Shown in pieces: positions 28,414 through 37,469 of a stretch of DNA of 64,000 bases; position 1 is the first letter of the stretch, and the number at the start of each line of letters is the position of its first letter. A program made the position numbers and the translations under genes. The notes beneath the pieces are model-generated. The model made no database searches, had not been told where the DNA came from, and saw nothing but the letters and a program-made list of their open reading frames with translations. Source of the DNA: Acinetobacter sp. ANC 3813 (lineage in GTDB: Bacteria; Pseudomonadota; Gammaproteobacteria; Pseudomonadales; Moraxellaceae); the NCBI RefSeq assembly GCF_002135435.1, contig NZ_NEGK01000001.1, forward strand, positions 372,001-436,000. The letters are read 5' to 3'.

Positions 28414-29613
28414 TCAGAAACTGAATCCAATATTCAAGTTGACACGGTACATCCATTTTTCACTGTTTTCAGACGTCGCTGAGGTAAAGCCAGTGCCGTT
28501 GGTTGCGCCGCCGATAATATTGGCGTTTTTGCCCCATGTATAATCAGCCCAAACCATAAATGGCGAAGCAATAAACATCGCACCTGTGGTGTTCATTTGC
28601 GAGGCTGCCCAATCACTGCGCTCTTTGTCTAAATAGCTATAATCATTATAAAAACGGATCGCTTTCAATTTCCCCATATTCTGCACAGGCAAGGTATAAG
28701 CTAGGTTTAAACTCGCAACCGTTCCCTCAGAAGCAATGAAATACGATGGCGTTAAACCGTTCGCGCCCATCAGCGTCATATCGTTATTTACACCGTCTGG
28801 GTTTTCCACATCATATTGATAATGAATCACTGAAGACTGCAGATTCCAGCGCTGATAGTTGCTGTTGCTATGCAATCCAGCCGCATAGTAGCTGCCGTCT
28901 TTTTGCGTGGTTTTGTTGTGCAGCTGAGCCACAGAACCCGATAAGCCAATTTCATGCTTACCGATTTGATCATCGCCAAATTTACGCACAATGCGGGTAT
29001 TCAGCTGATTCTGCTTTTCATTTTGATAGGCCGCTTGGAAAGGCAAATGATTTTCTGAAAGATCATCATAGGTGGCAGCTTCTGGAGAATAACGCAAATT
29101 GGTTTCCAGCATGCGCGGATAATAACCGACTTTAATATCCCACTCAGGATTATTGTAATTCCAGTTCACCCCAGGCGCGGCATTGTTGCCATAACCTAAA
29201 AAGAATGGAATGTGGTACGTCCAGCCATTTTGCGGATAAGGATAAAGCGCAAAAGGCTTATAGACAAAACCTGCTTCGATGCTGTTGTTCTTGTTCAGGT
29301 TGTAGCCTACATAAGCCTTTTCAATGGAGGTTTTTTCCTGATCTTGCACAAGATAGCTGGCATTCAGATAGGCATCATCCGATTTGCCTTTTAAATCTAA
29401 ACGGAAAATATCAAAATCCAGCTTGCCAAAACCGCGGTTTGGACTGGCATCCCATTGTTCATAGCGGTGATTGAAACGCAGCACCCCACCGACTTTTAAT
29501 GAATGCGCCCCATCTTCACTTTTCCATTCCAATGGATCATCTTTGGCTTGAACACTAGCGGCAGCTGCGCCCAATGACATGAAAACCGCAGCTGTTAAAA
29601 TCGTTTTATTCAT
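28414..29613 (-). CDS. Outer-membrane porin of the IclR-associated island
   Basis: The 399-residue precursor has a clear signal peptide (about 1-23, ending VQAKD), a mature protein with many amphipathic strands rich in Tyr, Trp and Asn, and a C-terminal NLNIGFSF ending in Phe, as needed for barrel insertion. It resembles small-solute porins but I cannot assign it to a named subfamily. The candidate IclR operator (29634-29651) lies 20 bases before its start codon, so its expression is likely tied to the catabolic genes upstream; it probably admits their aromatic acid substrate. Confidence 0.85.
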   Translation of the reverse strand: MNKTILTAAVFMSLGAAAASVQAKDDPLEWKSEDGAHSLKVGGVLRFNHRYEQWDASPNRGFGKLDFDIFRLDLKGKSDDAYLNASYLVQDQEKTSIEKAYVGYNLNKNNSIEAGFVYKPFALYPYPQNGWTYHIPFFLGYGNNAAPGVNWNYNNPEWDIKVGYYPRMLETNLRYSPEAATYDDLSENHLPFQAAYQNEKQNQLNTRIVRKFGDDQIGKHEIGLSGSVAQLHNKTTQKDGSYYAAGLHSNSNYQRWNLQSSVIHYQYDVENPDGVNNDMTLMGANGLTPSYFIASEGTVASLNLAYTLPVQNMGKLKAIRFYNDYSYLDKERSDWAASQMNTTGAMFIASPFMVWADYTWGKNANIIGGATNGTGFTSATSENSEKWMYRVNLNIGFSF

Positions 29614-29921
29614 CTCTTTTCCCTAAAATCCCATGTTTTATATACAAAACATTGTTTGTTTCTCATTTTGGCTAAAAAAATTTAGCGCTGCGTCGCTGGC
29701 TGTTTTAAAAAACAGGCTGGCTGAACTTAAACGCCCTACATTCCTTGTAAGGATTTAAGTTTTGAGTCTTTTGGCATTTCCGCTTGGGCTGATTTAAACG
29801 CTGCACCAATGGCAACAATAATTGAATCAGCTCTAACGGCCCCCCATGCCTGAGGCAATCTCCCTGTTGGGAAATTGCCTTCTGGAATTGCTTCAAATAT
29901 GGTTCATCCTCTAAGGATGAA
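29614..29921. other. Intergenic stretch with operator and several hairpins
   Basis: Contains the candidate operator at 29634-29651 and several inverted repeats: AGGCAAT-TCCC with its partner (29855-29882, one mismatch), and TTCATCC / GGATGAA (29902-29919), directly after the ThDP gene stop region. An 82-codon open frame here lacks a plausible ribosome site and protein-like composition, so I do not call a gene. Confidence 0.5.
29634..29651. promoter_or_regulatory. Candidate IclR operator, porin copy
   Basis: TGTTTTATATACAAAACA is a near-perfect inverted repeat (TGTTTT / AAAACA). It matches the site at 42127-42144 in 16 of 18 positions, at the other end of the same island. Confidence 0.65.
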
Positions 29922-31562
29922 TTAGTACAATTTTTTCTGCGGTGGACCAGCAAATTTCAATGGGCCAATGGCGTTCATATCCAGTTCAATCACTGCTGGG
30001 CCATTCAAATCAATCGCTTCTTGAATTGCTGTTTTAAATTCGTCTGCACTGCCGACTTTCCAGCTCTTCACGCCCATCGACTCGCCCAATAAACAGTAGT
30101 CTGGCGTATGCAGTTCGTTAAAGTATTGACGGCCGCCAAAGTAATTATTTTGAATACCGCGCATGACGCCATAACCACCGTCGTTCATGACCATCAGCAC
30201 CATGTCGGTATTTTCTTGCGCCATGGTGGCAATCTCACCGATACCCAGCATCAAACCGCCATCACCCACTAGCCCAACGACTTTTTTGTCTGGGTTAGCA
30301 ATAGATGAACCAATCGCGTGTGCAAGACCAAGGCCAATTGCACCTGCCAATGAGTGAATGTTTTTATTTGGGGTTTGCACTGGGAACAAACGGCTGCCCC
30401 ATGTACTGCCTGACATAGTGATGTCGCGTACAAAAATACCGTCTTCTGGCAAAGCTGCACGCAAGTGATCACAAATCAATGCGTATTGATCCATTTGCGT
30501 ACGCAGTGCGTCTACTGCATGTTCACGTGCGGCTTTAATGTCTGCATCATAAGCGGCATCAATTTTGCTCACGCCATTTAAAGCGCTGAGTACACGTGCA
30601 AAAGTATCTTTGGTATCTGCACAGACAAATTGTGAAACCTTATAGTTACGCTGCTGCGCCACTGGGTTGGCATCAATTTGGATAATATTTTCAGGGAATT
30701 CTACTGAGTAAGTCTTGGTTTCATTACTGCGTAGACGTGAGCCTGCAACAATAAATAAATCCGCTTCTTTCATCAGTTTTTCAACGGCTGCAGAGTTATG
30801 GAATGCACGTAAGTTGCGCGGATGGTCATCAGCCAATACACCGCGTGCATGTGTAGAAGACACCACAGGAATACCCAAATCTGCAAGCGCTTTCACTTCT
30901 GCAACTGCATTTAACGTACCGCCACCAATCCAAAGTAGTGGACGCTTCGCCTTTTTCAATGCATCTGCAATCATGTCAATTTCAGCAACTTCCGCCTGCG
31001 GCAATTGCATGGCTTTTACTGGACCAAGATTGGCGGGCAAATCAATCTCAGCCGCTTGCACATCAATTGGAATTTCTACACTTACTGGACCCATAGGAAC
31101 AGTCGTCGCAACGCGGATTGCTTCACGAATTACACCGACAGCATTGTCTGGGCTGGTAATACGAAAAGCTGCTTTGCTCGATGCTTTTAAGAAAGTCAGC
31201 TGGTCTTTAGTTTCATGAATGAAGCTGGCATCGCGGTCTAAATATTCACGTTCCACTTGACCTGTTAAATGCAGCACTGGACTGCCAGCATTCATTGCTT
31301 CAATCAATGAACCTACGGCATTGCCTGCACCTGCGCCCGTACTGGTCAAGGCCACACCTAAGCCTTTAAAACGTGCATGTGCATCCGCCATGGTGACAGA
31401 ACCTGCTTCACCGCGCGCTGCAACAAAACGCATTTTTTCACGCCGGCCTACAGCATCAGCAATTGGCAAGTTGTGAATAGAAATCACGCCATACATGCTG
31501 TCTACATTGTGCTGTTCTAATACTCGAGCGATTGCTTCGCCTACATTTACACGTTCAGTCAT
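29922..31562 (-). CDS. Thiamine diphosphate-dependent enzyme (acetolactate synthase / benzoylformate decarboxylase family)
   Basis: Enzyme acting on 2-oxo acids, by decarboxylation or carboligation. The 546-residue protein has the three-domain layout: PYR domain with the activating Glu52 (AARGEAGSVTMAD), a central domain, and the PP domain with the metal motif GDGGLMLGIGEIAT near 436 and the distal Asn in MNDGGYG near 464. No small regulatory subunit lies nearby, which argues against biosynthetic acetolactate synthase. It follows the aldehyde dehydrogenase gene by 48 bases, so a 2-oxo acid to aldehyde to acid sequence is a reasonable guess. Confidence 0.85.
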   Translation of the reverse strand: MTERVNVGEAIARVLEQHNVDSMYGVISIHNLPIADAVGRREKMRFVAARGEAGSVTMADAHARFKGLGVALTSTGAGAGNAVGSLIEAMNAGSPVLHLTGQVEREYLDRDASFIHETKDQLTFLKASSKAAFRITSPDNAVGVIREAIRVATTVPMGPVSVEIPIDVQAAEIDLPANLGPVKAMQLPQAEVAEIDMIADALKKAKRPLLWIGGGTLNAVAEVKALADLGIPVVSSTHARGVLADDHPRNLRAFHNSAAVEKLMKEADLFIVAGSRLRSNETKTYSVEFPENIIQIDANPVAQQRNYKVSQFVCADTKDTFARVLSALNGVSKIDAAYDADIKAAREHAVDALRTQMDQYALICDHLRAALPEDGIFVRDITMSGSTWGSRLFPVQTPNKNIHSLAGAIGLGLAHAIGSSIANPDKKVVGLVGDGGLMLGIGEIATMAQENTDMVLMVMNDGGYGVMRGIQNNYFGGRQYFNELHTPDYCLLGESMGVKSWKVGSADEFKTAIQEAIDLNGPAVIELDMNAIGPLKFAGPPQKKLY

Positions 31563-31610
31563 TGTTCTTTCCTTAATTTTTTCAATTCGTTGTTTATGGG
31601 TGTTTAGCTG

Positions 31611-33086
31611 CTAGTCCGACCATGGATTGGCTTGCTCGTTTAAACCCAGATAAATACTTTTTTGCTGCATATACGACAGGATACCGAGGCGCCCTTTTTC
31701 ACGGCCAATACCGCTGTCTTTAAAGCCGCCAAATGGTGCGCTGATAGAGAATTTTTTATAGGTGTTGATCCACACTGTGCCCACTTCCAGCAAACGGGCA
31801 ATTTTCCATGCTTTACGGTAGCTTTCTGTCCAAATGCCTGCGGCTAAACCAAAACAGCTGTCATTGGCTTGTTCAAATAAGTCTTTTTCGTTGTCATATG
31901 GCATAACCACCAATACAGGGCCAAAAATTTCTTCTTGGCAGGTTTGCGCGCTATTGCTTAAACCCGTAATGATCGTGGGCTTGTAGAAACTGCCTTTGGC
32001 AAACTCGCCTTCTGTAATCGCCTCACCGCCAGTGACTACCGTACCGCCTTCAGCTTTGGCTAATTCCACATAACGGTGCACAGATTCCAAATGTTTTTGG
32101 TTAATCAATGAGCCCATATGCACATTTGGCTGTTCAGGATGCCCCACACGTAAACCTTCAGTGATCTCCACCAAACGTTTTAAGAAGCTGTCATAAATTG
32201 ACGTATGGATGAACAGACGCGAACCTGCAATACACGCCTGACCTGCCGAGCTGAAAATACCGTAAGCAATGCCTTTGGTTGCAATTTCAATATCTGCATC
32301 TGGCAGTACAATCGTTGGAGATTTACCACCTAACTCTAAAGATGTGGTAATCAGCTTTTCAGCGGCAATATGCGCCAAGTGGCGGCCAGTAGATGTACCG
32401 CCCGTAAACGAAATTTTGCGAACCAAAGGATGCTGTGCAATAGCATCGCCAATGACAGAACCACGTCCAACCAGTACACTCAAAATGCCTTTCGGCAAGC
32501 CTGCTTCTTCAAAGATTTTAGCCAGTTCTAAGGCAATTAATGACGTCGCTTCGGCAGGTTTTAAAATCACCGCGTTGCCTGCTGCAATGGCTGGCGCCAA
32601 TTTTTGCACTTCGCTGGCAATTGGAGAATTCCAAGGAGTAATGGCTGCTACCACACCCACTGGTTCATGCACGCTCATGGTCAAAAAATCTTGTGCACGT
32701 TGCGTAGTCAATTCTTCATTAAAAGTTTCGCATGCTGCTGCATTAAAGCGCGCAGTTGCTGCCGCGCTCATCACCAAAGCACGTGTTTCAGCTAAAGGCT
32801 TGCCGTTGTCACGCGTTTGTAATTTAGACAATTCATCTGCGCGGGCTTCAATAATGTCGGCTACGCGGTACAAAATTTTTGCGCGCTCATGCGGCAAAGA
32901 ATTGCGCCACTCTGGCTTACGCCAAGCTTGATCGGCCTTTGTAATCGCTTCTTCAACATCTTCCAAAGTTGCGGTTGAGATTTCCGCATTGACTGAATTG
33001 TCTGCTGGAAAAACGCTTTGAATCACGTTGCCGCGGCCTAAACGCCATTCACCTGCAATATAAATTTCTTTTACCATGACACTCAC
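31611..33086 (-). CDS. NAD(P)-dependent aldehyde dehydrogenase
   Basis: Oxidises an aldehyde to the acid. The 491-residue protein carries the family residues: Asn in ITPWNSPIAS near 154, the general base Glu in LELGGKSPTIV near 252, and the nucleophile Cys in FSSAGQACIAGSR near 287. It is a standard class, non-acylating enzyme by motif. The frame allows Met1 (33086) or Met4 (33077). It lies 9 bases after the aspartate dehydrogenase-like gene and 48 bases before the ThDP enzyme, as one operon. Confidence 0.9.
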   Translation of the reverse strand: MSVMVKEIYIAGEWRLGRGNVIQSVFPADNSVNAEISTATLEDVEEAITKADQAWRKPEWRNSLPHERAKILYRVADIIEARADELSKLQTRDNGKPLAETRALVMSAAATARFNAAACETFNEELTTQRAQDFLTMSVHEPVGVVAAITPWNSPIASEVQKLAPAIAAGNAVILKPAEATSLIALELAKIFEEAGLPKGILSVLVGRGSVIGDAIAQHPLVRKISFTGGTSTGRHLAHIAAEKLITTSLELGGKSPTIVLPDADIEIATKGIAYGIFSSAGQACIAGSRLFIHTSIYDSFLKRLVEITEGLRVGHPEQPNVHMGSLINQKHLESVHRYVELAKAEGGTVVTGGEAITEGEFAKGSFYKPTIITGLSNSAQTCQEEIFGPVLVVMPYDNEKDLFEQANDSCFGLAAGIWTESYRKAWKIARLLEVGTVWINTYKKFSISAPFGGFKDSGIGREKGRLGILSYMQQKSIYLGLNEQANPWSD

Positions 33087-33095
33087 CCAATCCCT

Positions 33096-33887
33096 TTAAA
33101 TCTGAATCGCATCTACGCTATTTCTGCACGCACGGATCACGCTCAATGCGGCCAATGTTGAAGTCTTTGGATTACTCTCCAAAGGCACTCCAATCATTTC
33201 AATACTCATTTGACCAAACCGCCCTTGGGCAATAATGGTATGTTTGTTTTGGCTGATGTTCGGATCAACCGTCAGTTCAACCATGGTTTCATCCATACCA
33301 ATGCCTGCCAGCGCAATGGTGGCCGCCACATTGGCATTGGCTGGAAAATTCAACGCAGCTTCACGTGCAGTTCCGGTATAAAAAACGGTTGCTTCAGTCA
33401 CTTGATCTAAATCAATCAGCTTTTCCGCATAACTGCCGCGCCAGCTATTTGGGCTTTTGCAGCCTTTATAAGTGACTTTTTCCAAACCGCCTTCTTTGGC
33501 AGCCGAAATACCGTCAATTCCTGCAATTGCGCCTGCCAGCAAATGAATATGCGCACCAGACTGCTCTGCTGTATTTTGCAGCTGTTCAAAGAAAGCGCTG
33601 TCAGCCAATGTGCCTACAGAGATCAAGCCAATGTTCCAGCCTTTTTCCAGCACTTTTGCAGCATGTTCTTTGACTGCTGCCTGACCTGCCACTTCAATCA
33701 CGTAGTCTGGTGTGCCGTCACAGTCATCAATATTGGCAATGACTTGAACATCGGCTGCCACTTCTTGCTGTACGTTTTGAATACTGCGCTCAGGCACCAC
33801 CACCCATTTCAGCTCAAGGTCTTTAGGCAAATGGCTACGGACTTCATTTGCCATTGCGCCAAAACCAATCATCATTAACTGTTTCAT
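33096..33887 (-). CDS. Aspartate dehydrogenase homologue (NadX/DUF108 type)
   Basis: The 263-residue protein has an N-terminal dinucleotide fold with IGFGAMANEV near residue 7, EVAGQAAVKEHA near 65, and a C-terminal dimerisation domain containing FPANANVAATIALAG near 183, all typical of L-aspartate dehydrogenases that make iminoaspartate or oxaloacetate. Homologues in catabolic operons may act on other amino or imino acids. No nadA or nadC is next to it, so NAD synthesis is unlikely. It sits 9 bases after the atypical SDR in the Rieske operon. Confidence 0.8.
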   Translation of the reverse strand: MKQLMMIGFGAMANEVRSHLPKDLELKWVVVPERSIQNVQQEVAADVQVIANIDDCDGTPDYVIEVAGQAAVKEHAAKVLEKGWNIGLISVGTLADSAFFEQLQNTAEQSGAHIHLLAGAIAGIDGISAAKEGGLEKVTYKGCKSPNSWRGSYAEKLIDLDQVTEATVFYTGTAREAALNFPANANVAATIALAGIGMDETMVELTVDPNISQNKHTIIAQGRFGQMSIEMIGVPLESNPKTSTLAALSVIRACRNSVDAIQI

Positions 33888-33896
33888 ACGCTCACC

Positions 33897-34691
33897 TTAT
33901 AAATGCTTGTTAAAGCCGCCAGACACATCAACCGCAGAGCCTGTGGTGTATGACGCCATTGGCGATGCCAAGAACACCAAAGCGCGCGCCGGCTCTTCAG
34001 GCTTGCCCAAACGTGCCATTGGAATACCGCGTTTTTTGGCAATATTGCCAATCCACTCTTCCCAGCTTTGGTTATGATCAGAACGGGCTGCAAAGCGGCG
34101 TTTCCACTGTGCAGATTCCACCATGCCCAATAAAATCGAGTTCACGCGGATGTTGTACTGAGAAAATTCATGCGCCAACGAATGGGTTAGATTCAGCAAT
34201 GCTGCCCGTGCAGATGAGGTCGCAATCATATGCGGCTCTGGCTGCAGCGCCAGCAAAGAATTGACATTGGTGATCGATGCACAAGCCGACTGCTGCAGCG
34301 CAGGCAAAAATGCGCGGATTGGATGCAGCACACTGAAATACTTCAGTTCAACTTCTTTAATCCAATCTTCATCCACTGTATTTTCAAAATTAGAAACACG
34401 GCCTTGGCCTGCGTTGTTAATTAAAATATCGACACCGCCAAATTCGCTATTCACTTGTTTAGCAAAGCGTTTAACATCCGCTTTGTCTAAAACATTACAA
34501 GTCGCAGTAAAAATTTTGGCATTTGGATAGCGCGATAAAATCAGCGCTTTAGATTCATTTAAACGCTGCTCATCACGGCCGCACCATGCCACAAGCGCGC
34601 CTTCCGCAACTAAGAGTTCTACCGTTGCCAGCCCAATGCCAGACGAGCCGCCGGTGACTACTGCTTTTTTTCCTTCTAATTGGAAGCTCAT
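33897..34691 (-). CDS. Atypical short-chain dehydrogenase lacking the YxxxK motif
   Basis: SDR fold of 264 residues: cofactor motif TGGSSGIG near residue 13, INNAGQG near 91, and a C-terminal family ending (YTTGSAVDVSGGF). The catalytic Ser is present (Ser145), but 13 residues later, where Tyr-x-x-x-Lys is expected, the sequence reads Thr158-Ser-Ser-Ala-Arg162. The protein therefore lacks the normal proton donor and lysine. It may bind cofactor without classical oxidoreduction, or use another residue. It lies between the alpha/beta hydrolase and the aspartate dehydrogenase homologue. Confidence 0.85.
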   Translation of the reverse strand: MSFQLEGKKAVVTGGSSGIGLATVELLVAEGALVAWCGRDEQRLNESKALILSRYPNAKIFTATCNVLDKADVKRFAKQVNSEFGGVDILINNAGQGRVSNFENTVDEDWIKEVELKYFSVLHPIRAFLPALQQSACASITNVNSLLALQPEPHMIATSSARAALLNLTHSLAHEFSQYNIRVNSILLGMVESAQWKRRFAARSDHNQSWEEWIGNIAKKRGIPMARLGKPEEPARALVFLASPMASYTTGSAVDVSGGFNKHL

Positions 34692-34712
34692 TTCCCTATC
34701 TCACATCAGTGC

Positions 34713-35546
34713 TTAATTAAGCGACAATAAAATTTGGTTGAATTGCTCTGCTTGGTCCAAATAACTTAAGTGGCCCGCAGCGGCAATGTCGTAACACGGC
34801 TTCAGCTGAAACTGATCTGCCAATGCTTGAATATCTTGTGGAGGCGTAATGCCGTCCGCCATGCCTTTAATCACATGAATATTGTGCTGTTCTGGATTTA
34901 AATAGCTTTGGATTGCGTCATAAGCCAACAGGTACGATGCATCACTAAAACCATCTAAATGAATGTTGTGCATCACCGCTTCAATCAGCGCTAGCGCCTC
35001 AGCTGAAGCATTGGCCACCAAATGCGGCCCGCGTGATTGCGCCATGCCAGATGCGCCCAGTGTTTGCAGCATTTTGGGACGCTTTTCAAAGACATCCTGC
35101 TGTTTCTGTGCATCACTGCCTTTGTAGCCTTGCGCCACATTAGCAATCACTAAAGCCTCTACAGCATCTGGATACAGCGCATTAAAAGCCGCAGCTTGCA
35201 TTGCACCTAAAGAATGCCCAACTAAAATAATTTGTTCTTGGCCCTGACCCGAACCTAAGTTCAGATCTAAAGCATCTAGCATGCCTTTTAAGCGTTTTGC
35301 ATAATCTGCTGCATTTGGCTTTGTAACTAAACGGTCCGACTGGCCATAGCCCGGCGCATCCCATGCAATGACATGAAAATGATGACTTAAATCTTGCAGC
35401 TGCTTGACCCAAGAACCCGAGCCAGAACTGATGCCATGCAGCAACACCAGAACTTTTCCTGTACCCGCTTCGCGGTAAGATTGCTGCACGCCGTCAAACT
35501 GAATCATTTTCAATTCAAACTGCGCCAATTGCTCGATTAAAGTCAT
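34713..35546 (-). CDS. Alpha/beta hydrolase
   Basis: Serine hydrolase of 277 residues with LLHGISSGSGSW (oxyanion loop near residue 35), the nucleophile GHSLGAMQ near 118, an acid in GMADGITPP near 235 and the histidine in AAGHLSYLDQ near 258. In an operon with an extradiol dioxygenase, the simplest role is hydrolysis of a ring-fission product, although the GHSLG elbow differs from the GNSxGG elbow of typical meta-cleavage hydrolases such as the one at 23717-24613. An ester or enol-lactone substrate is also possible. Confidence 0.85.
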   Translation of the reverse strand: MTLIEQLAQFELKMIQFDGVQQSYREAGTGKVLVLLHGISSGSGSWVKQLQDLSHHFHVIAWDAPGYGQSDRLVTKPNAADYAKRLKGMLDALDLNLGSGQGQEQIILVGHSLGAMQAAAFNALYPDAVEALVIANVAQGYKGSDAQKQQDVFEKRPKMLQTLGASGMAQSRGPHLVANASAEALALIEAVMHNIHLDGFSDASYLLAYDAIQSYLNPEQHNIHVIKGMADGITPPQDIQALADQFQLKPCYDIAAAGHLSYLDQAEQFNQILLSLN

Positions 35547-35563
35547 CTCTTTACTTCCTAAAA

Positions 35564-36085
35564 TTAACGCTTGATTTGAGACAGCGGATGCTCAGGTGGA
35601 TAGTTCGGAATGGTCGGCTTACCCGTACCGAGCATTACGCACATCAAGGCATCTTCAGTACCAGGGTTAAATAGGCCGCGGTAAATGCCCGGCGGAATTG
35701 AAATCAAATCACGCTCTTTTAAACGGGTTGAATATTCTTGGCCGTCGTGTTCAATGAACAGGTCAATTTCACCGCGCAGCATAAAGAACACTTCTTCTAC
35801 ATCGTGATGAATATGCAGCGGGCCTTCACATTGCGGCGGCAGCACCATCGTAGAAAAGGTAAAGTTTTCTGCAGGAACGGTATTGCCATCATTTGCTACA
35901 CCCGTTGCGCCTGTACCCATATAACGCATCTGTGCGCGGCGGTATTTCGGGTCGTAATCCGCTTGGAATTTAAGTGCATCAAAATCATATTGACGCGTTT
36001 CAAAGCGCGCGATGCGTCCACCAATCCAGTCTTCCAATGATTGGCCTTCAGGCTGTGTCCAAGATTCAAATTGTTGTACAGACAT
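35564..36085 (-). CDS. Cupin-domain protein
   Basis: A 173-residue single cupin. Motif 1 is in GPLHIHHDVEEVFFMLRGEID near 90-110 (His, His, Glu pattern) and motif 2 in PPGIYRGLFNPG near 130, though the motif 2 histidine is missing. It could be a small metal enzyme (dioxygenase or isomerase) or a ligand-binding protein. It follows the MFS gene by 116 bases and precedes the hydrolase by 17 bases. Exact function not identified. Confidence 0.75.
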   Translation of the reverse strand: MSVQQFESWTQPEGQSLEDWIGGRIARFETRQYDFDALKFQADYDPKYRRAQMRYMGTGATGVANDGNTVPAENFTFSTMVLPPQCEGPLHIHHDVEEVFFMLRGEIDLFIEHDGQEYSTRLKERDLISIPPGIYRGLFNPGTEDALMCVMLGTGKPTIPNYPPEHPLSQIKR

Positions 36086-36201
36086 GACTATCTCCTTTTC
36101 AGCTCCAAAGCTTTTTAGTATTGGAGCAATTTCATTCAGGGTGTTCTTTACGCGCTCAGCTGTTTTCCTGAGCGCGTGTGTTAATTTTTAATACAGCTCA
36201 A

Positions 36202-37425
36202 TCAGTAGCGTTTCAGCAATGGCGCCAAGAAGAAGGAACCAATCACGGCCACCGCAGCCAAGAAAGTAATGCCGATATTAAAACTGCCGGTTTGCATCAC
36301 AATTGCGCCGATAATCACAGGCGCTGCTGCGCTGGCAAAGTTGCCCAAGCCATTGAAAATGCCGCCTGCGGTTGCGCCGACATCTGCTGTGGTAATACGC
36401 GCCAGCAAAGCAAACACCGCTGCGACACCAAAACCCCAAGCCATTGCGCTGAGCGACATCGCCAAAATCACCAGCATTGGATTGGTCGCAATGACCATCA
36501 CGTACATGAAAATACCTGCGACCAATAAACCGCCGCTGACTTGAATCGCACGCTTGCCTATCTTGTCGGAAAGGAATGCGCCAGCCACTTCACCAATCAG
36601 CATGGCTATGAACGGCAAGCTTGAGTAAATACCGAACTCTTTCAAGTTGAAACCTTTGTCCTGAATCAGGTACGAAGGCACCCAGCTATTCAAGCCCCAC
36701 AGGTAAGTCATCAACGCGATATTGAACACACACAGCAACCAAAATGCGCTGTTGCTGAACAATGCTTTGGTATTGCTCAAATGCGTACTGAAATTCACGC
36801 GCTTGCCCACACCTTCTAAATCCACAGTACGTTTCAGCTGTAAATTGCGTAGGCCAAAGACAATTAAACCCAGTACGACAAACGTCATTGCACCCATCAC
36901 AAAGAAGGTGGTGTGCCAGTCATAGTGCGCTAGGACGAATGCGGTAATAGGAAAACCTAAGAATGCGCCAATCGGTGTGCCCAATAAAAACATGGTTGAT
37001 GCACGCGCTTGCTGACGGTCTGTGTAAGTTTGTTTCACAATGGTATAGGCCAAGGCGAATAAAGGACCTTCTGCCAAACCAAGCAGTACACGGAGTGTTA
37101 ACATCGCTGAATAATCTGTGGTGAAGCCCATCAGAATCATCAGCATTCCCCAAGAGCTCACACTCCAGAACAGCATCTTTTTAGGACAAAAAATGTCGCC
37201 TAAAAAGCTTAAAAACATTGATGAAAAGCCATAAGCCAACAGGAAACTGGTCATCAGCCAGCCCAGTTTGGCCTTGTCTTGTCCAATGCCCATCGCATTC
37301 TGAAAAGTCGCGTCAGAAAACAATACGGCAATACTGATTTTGTCAAAGAAAGCCAGCACCACGCAGATCATTAAAATGATTGCCGGTGTCCAATGCTTAA
37401 ACCCTGTTTTTGCACCACTATCCAT
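36202..37425 (-). CDS. MFS transporter, anion:cation symporter type
   Basis: Inner-membrane importer of 407 residues with 12 predicted membrane segments. The region RVLLGLAEGPLFALAYTIVK near 110-130 and the loop FLGDIFCPKKMLFW near 73 are typical of the anion:cation symporter family, which takes up organic acids such as aromatic carboxylates, tartrate and galactonate. Its position inside the Rieske operon suggests that it imports the pathway's substrate, which would then be an acid. Confidence 0.88.
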   Translation of the reverse strand: MDSGAKTGFKHWTPAIILMICVVLAFFDKISIAVLFSDATFQNAMGIGQDKAKLGWLMTSFLLAYGFSSMFLSFLGDIFCPKKMLFWSVSSWGMLMILMGFTTDYSAMLTLRVLLGLAEGPLFALAYTIVKQTYTDRQQARASTMFLLGTPIGAFLGFPITAFVLAHYDWHTTFFVMGAMTFVVLGLIVFGLRNLQLKRTVDLEGVGKRVNFSTHLSNTKALFSNSAFWLLCVFNIALMTYLWGLNSWVPSYLIQDKGFNLKEFGIYSSLPFIAMLIGEVAGAFLSDKIGKRAIQVSGGLLVAGIFMYVMVIATNPMLVILAMSLSAMAWGFGVAAVFALLARITTADVGATAGGIFNGLGNFASAAAPVIIGAIVMQTGSFNIGITFLAAVAVIGSFFLAPLLKRY

Positions 37426-37469
37426 GGGTAAATCCTTTATTACATGGTCTAATATTTGGGTTAAAACAA

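Noticed and set aside
29705-29953. 82-codon minus-strand open frame after the ThDP gene
   Set aside because: It overlaps the end of the ThDP gene, covers several inverted repeats, and has no ribosome site or protein-like composition.
31005-31218. Plus-strand open frames inside the ThDP gene
   Set aside because: Antisense shadows caused by the codon pattern of the minus-strand gene.
29922-31562. Biosynthetic acetolactate synthase (ilvB/ilvI)
   Set aside because: No regulatory small-subunit gene or other branched-chain amino acid genes nearby; catabolic setting favours another ThDP reaction.
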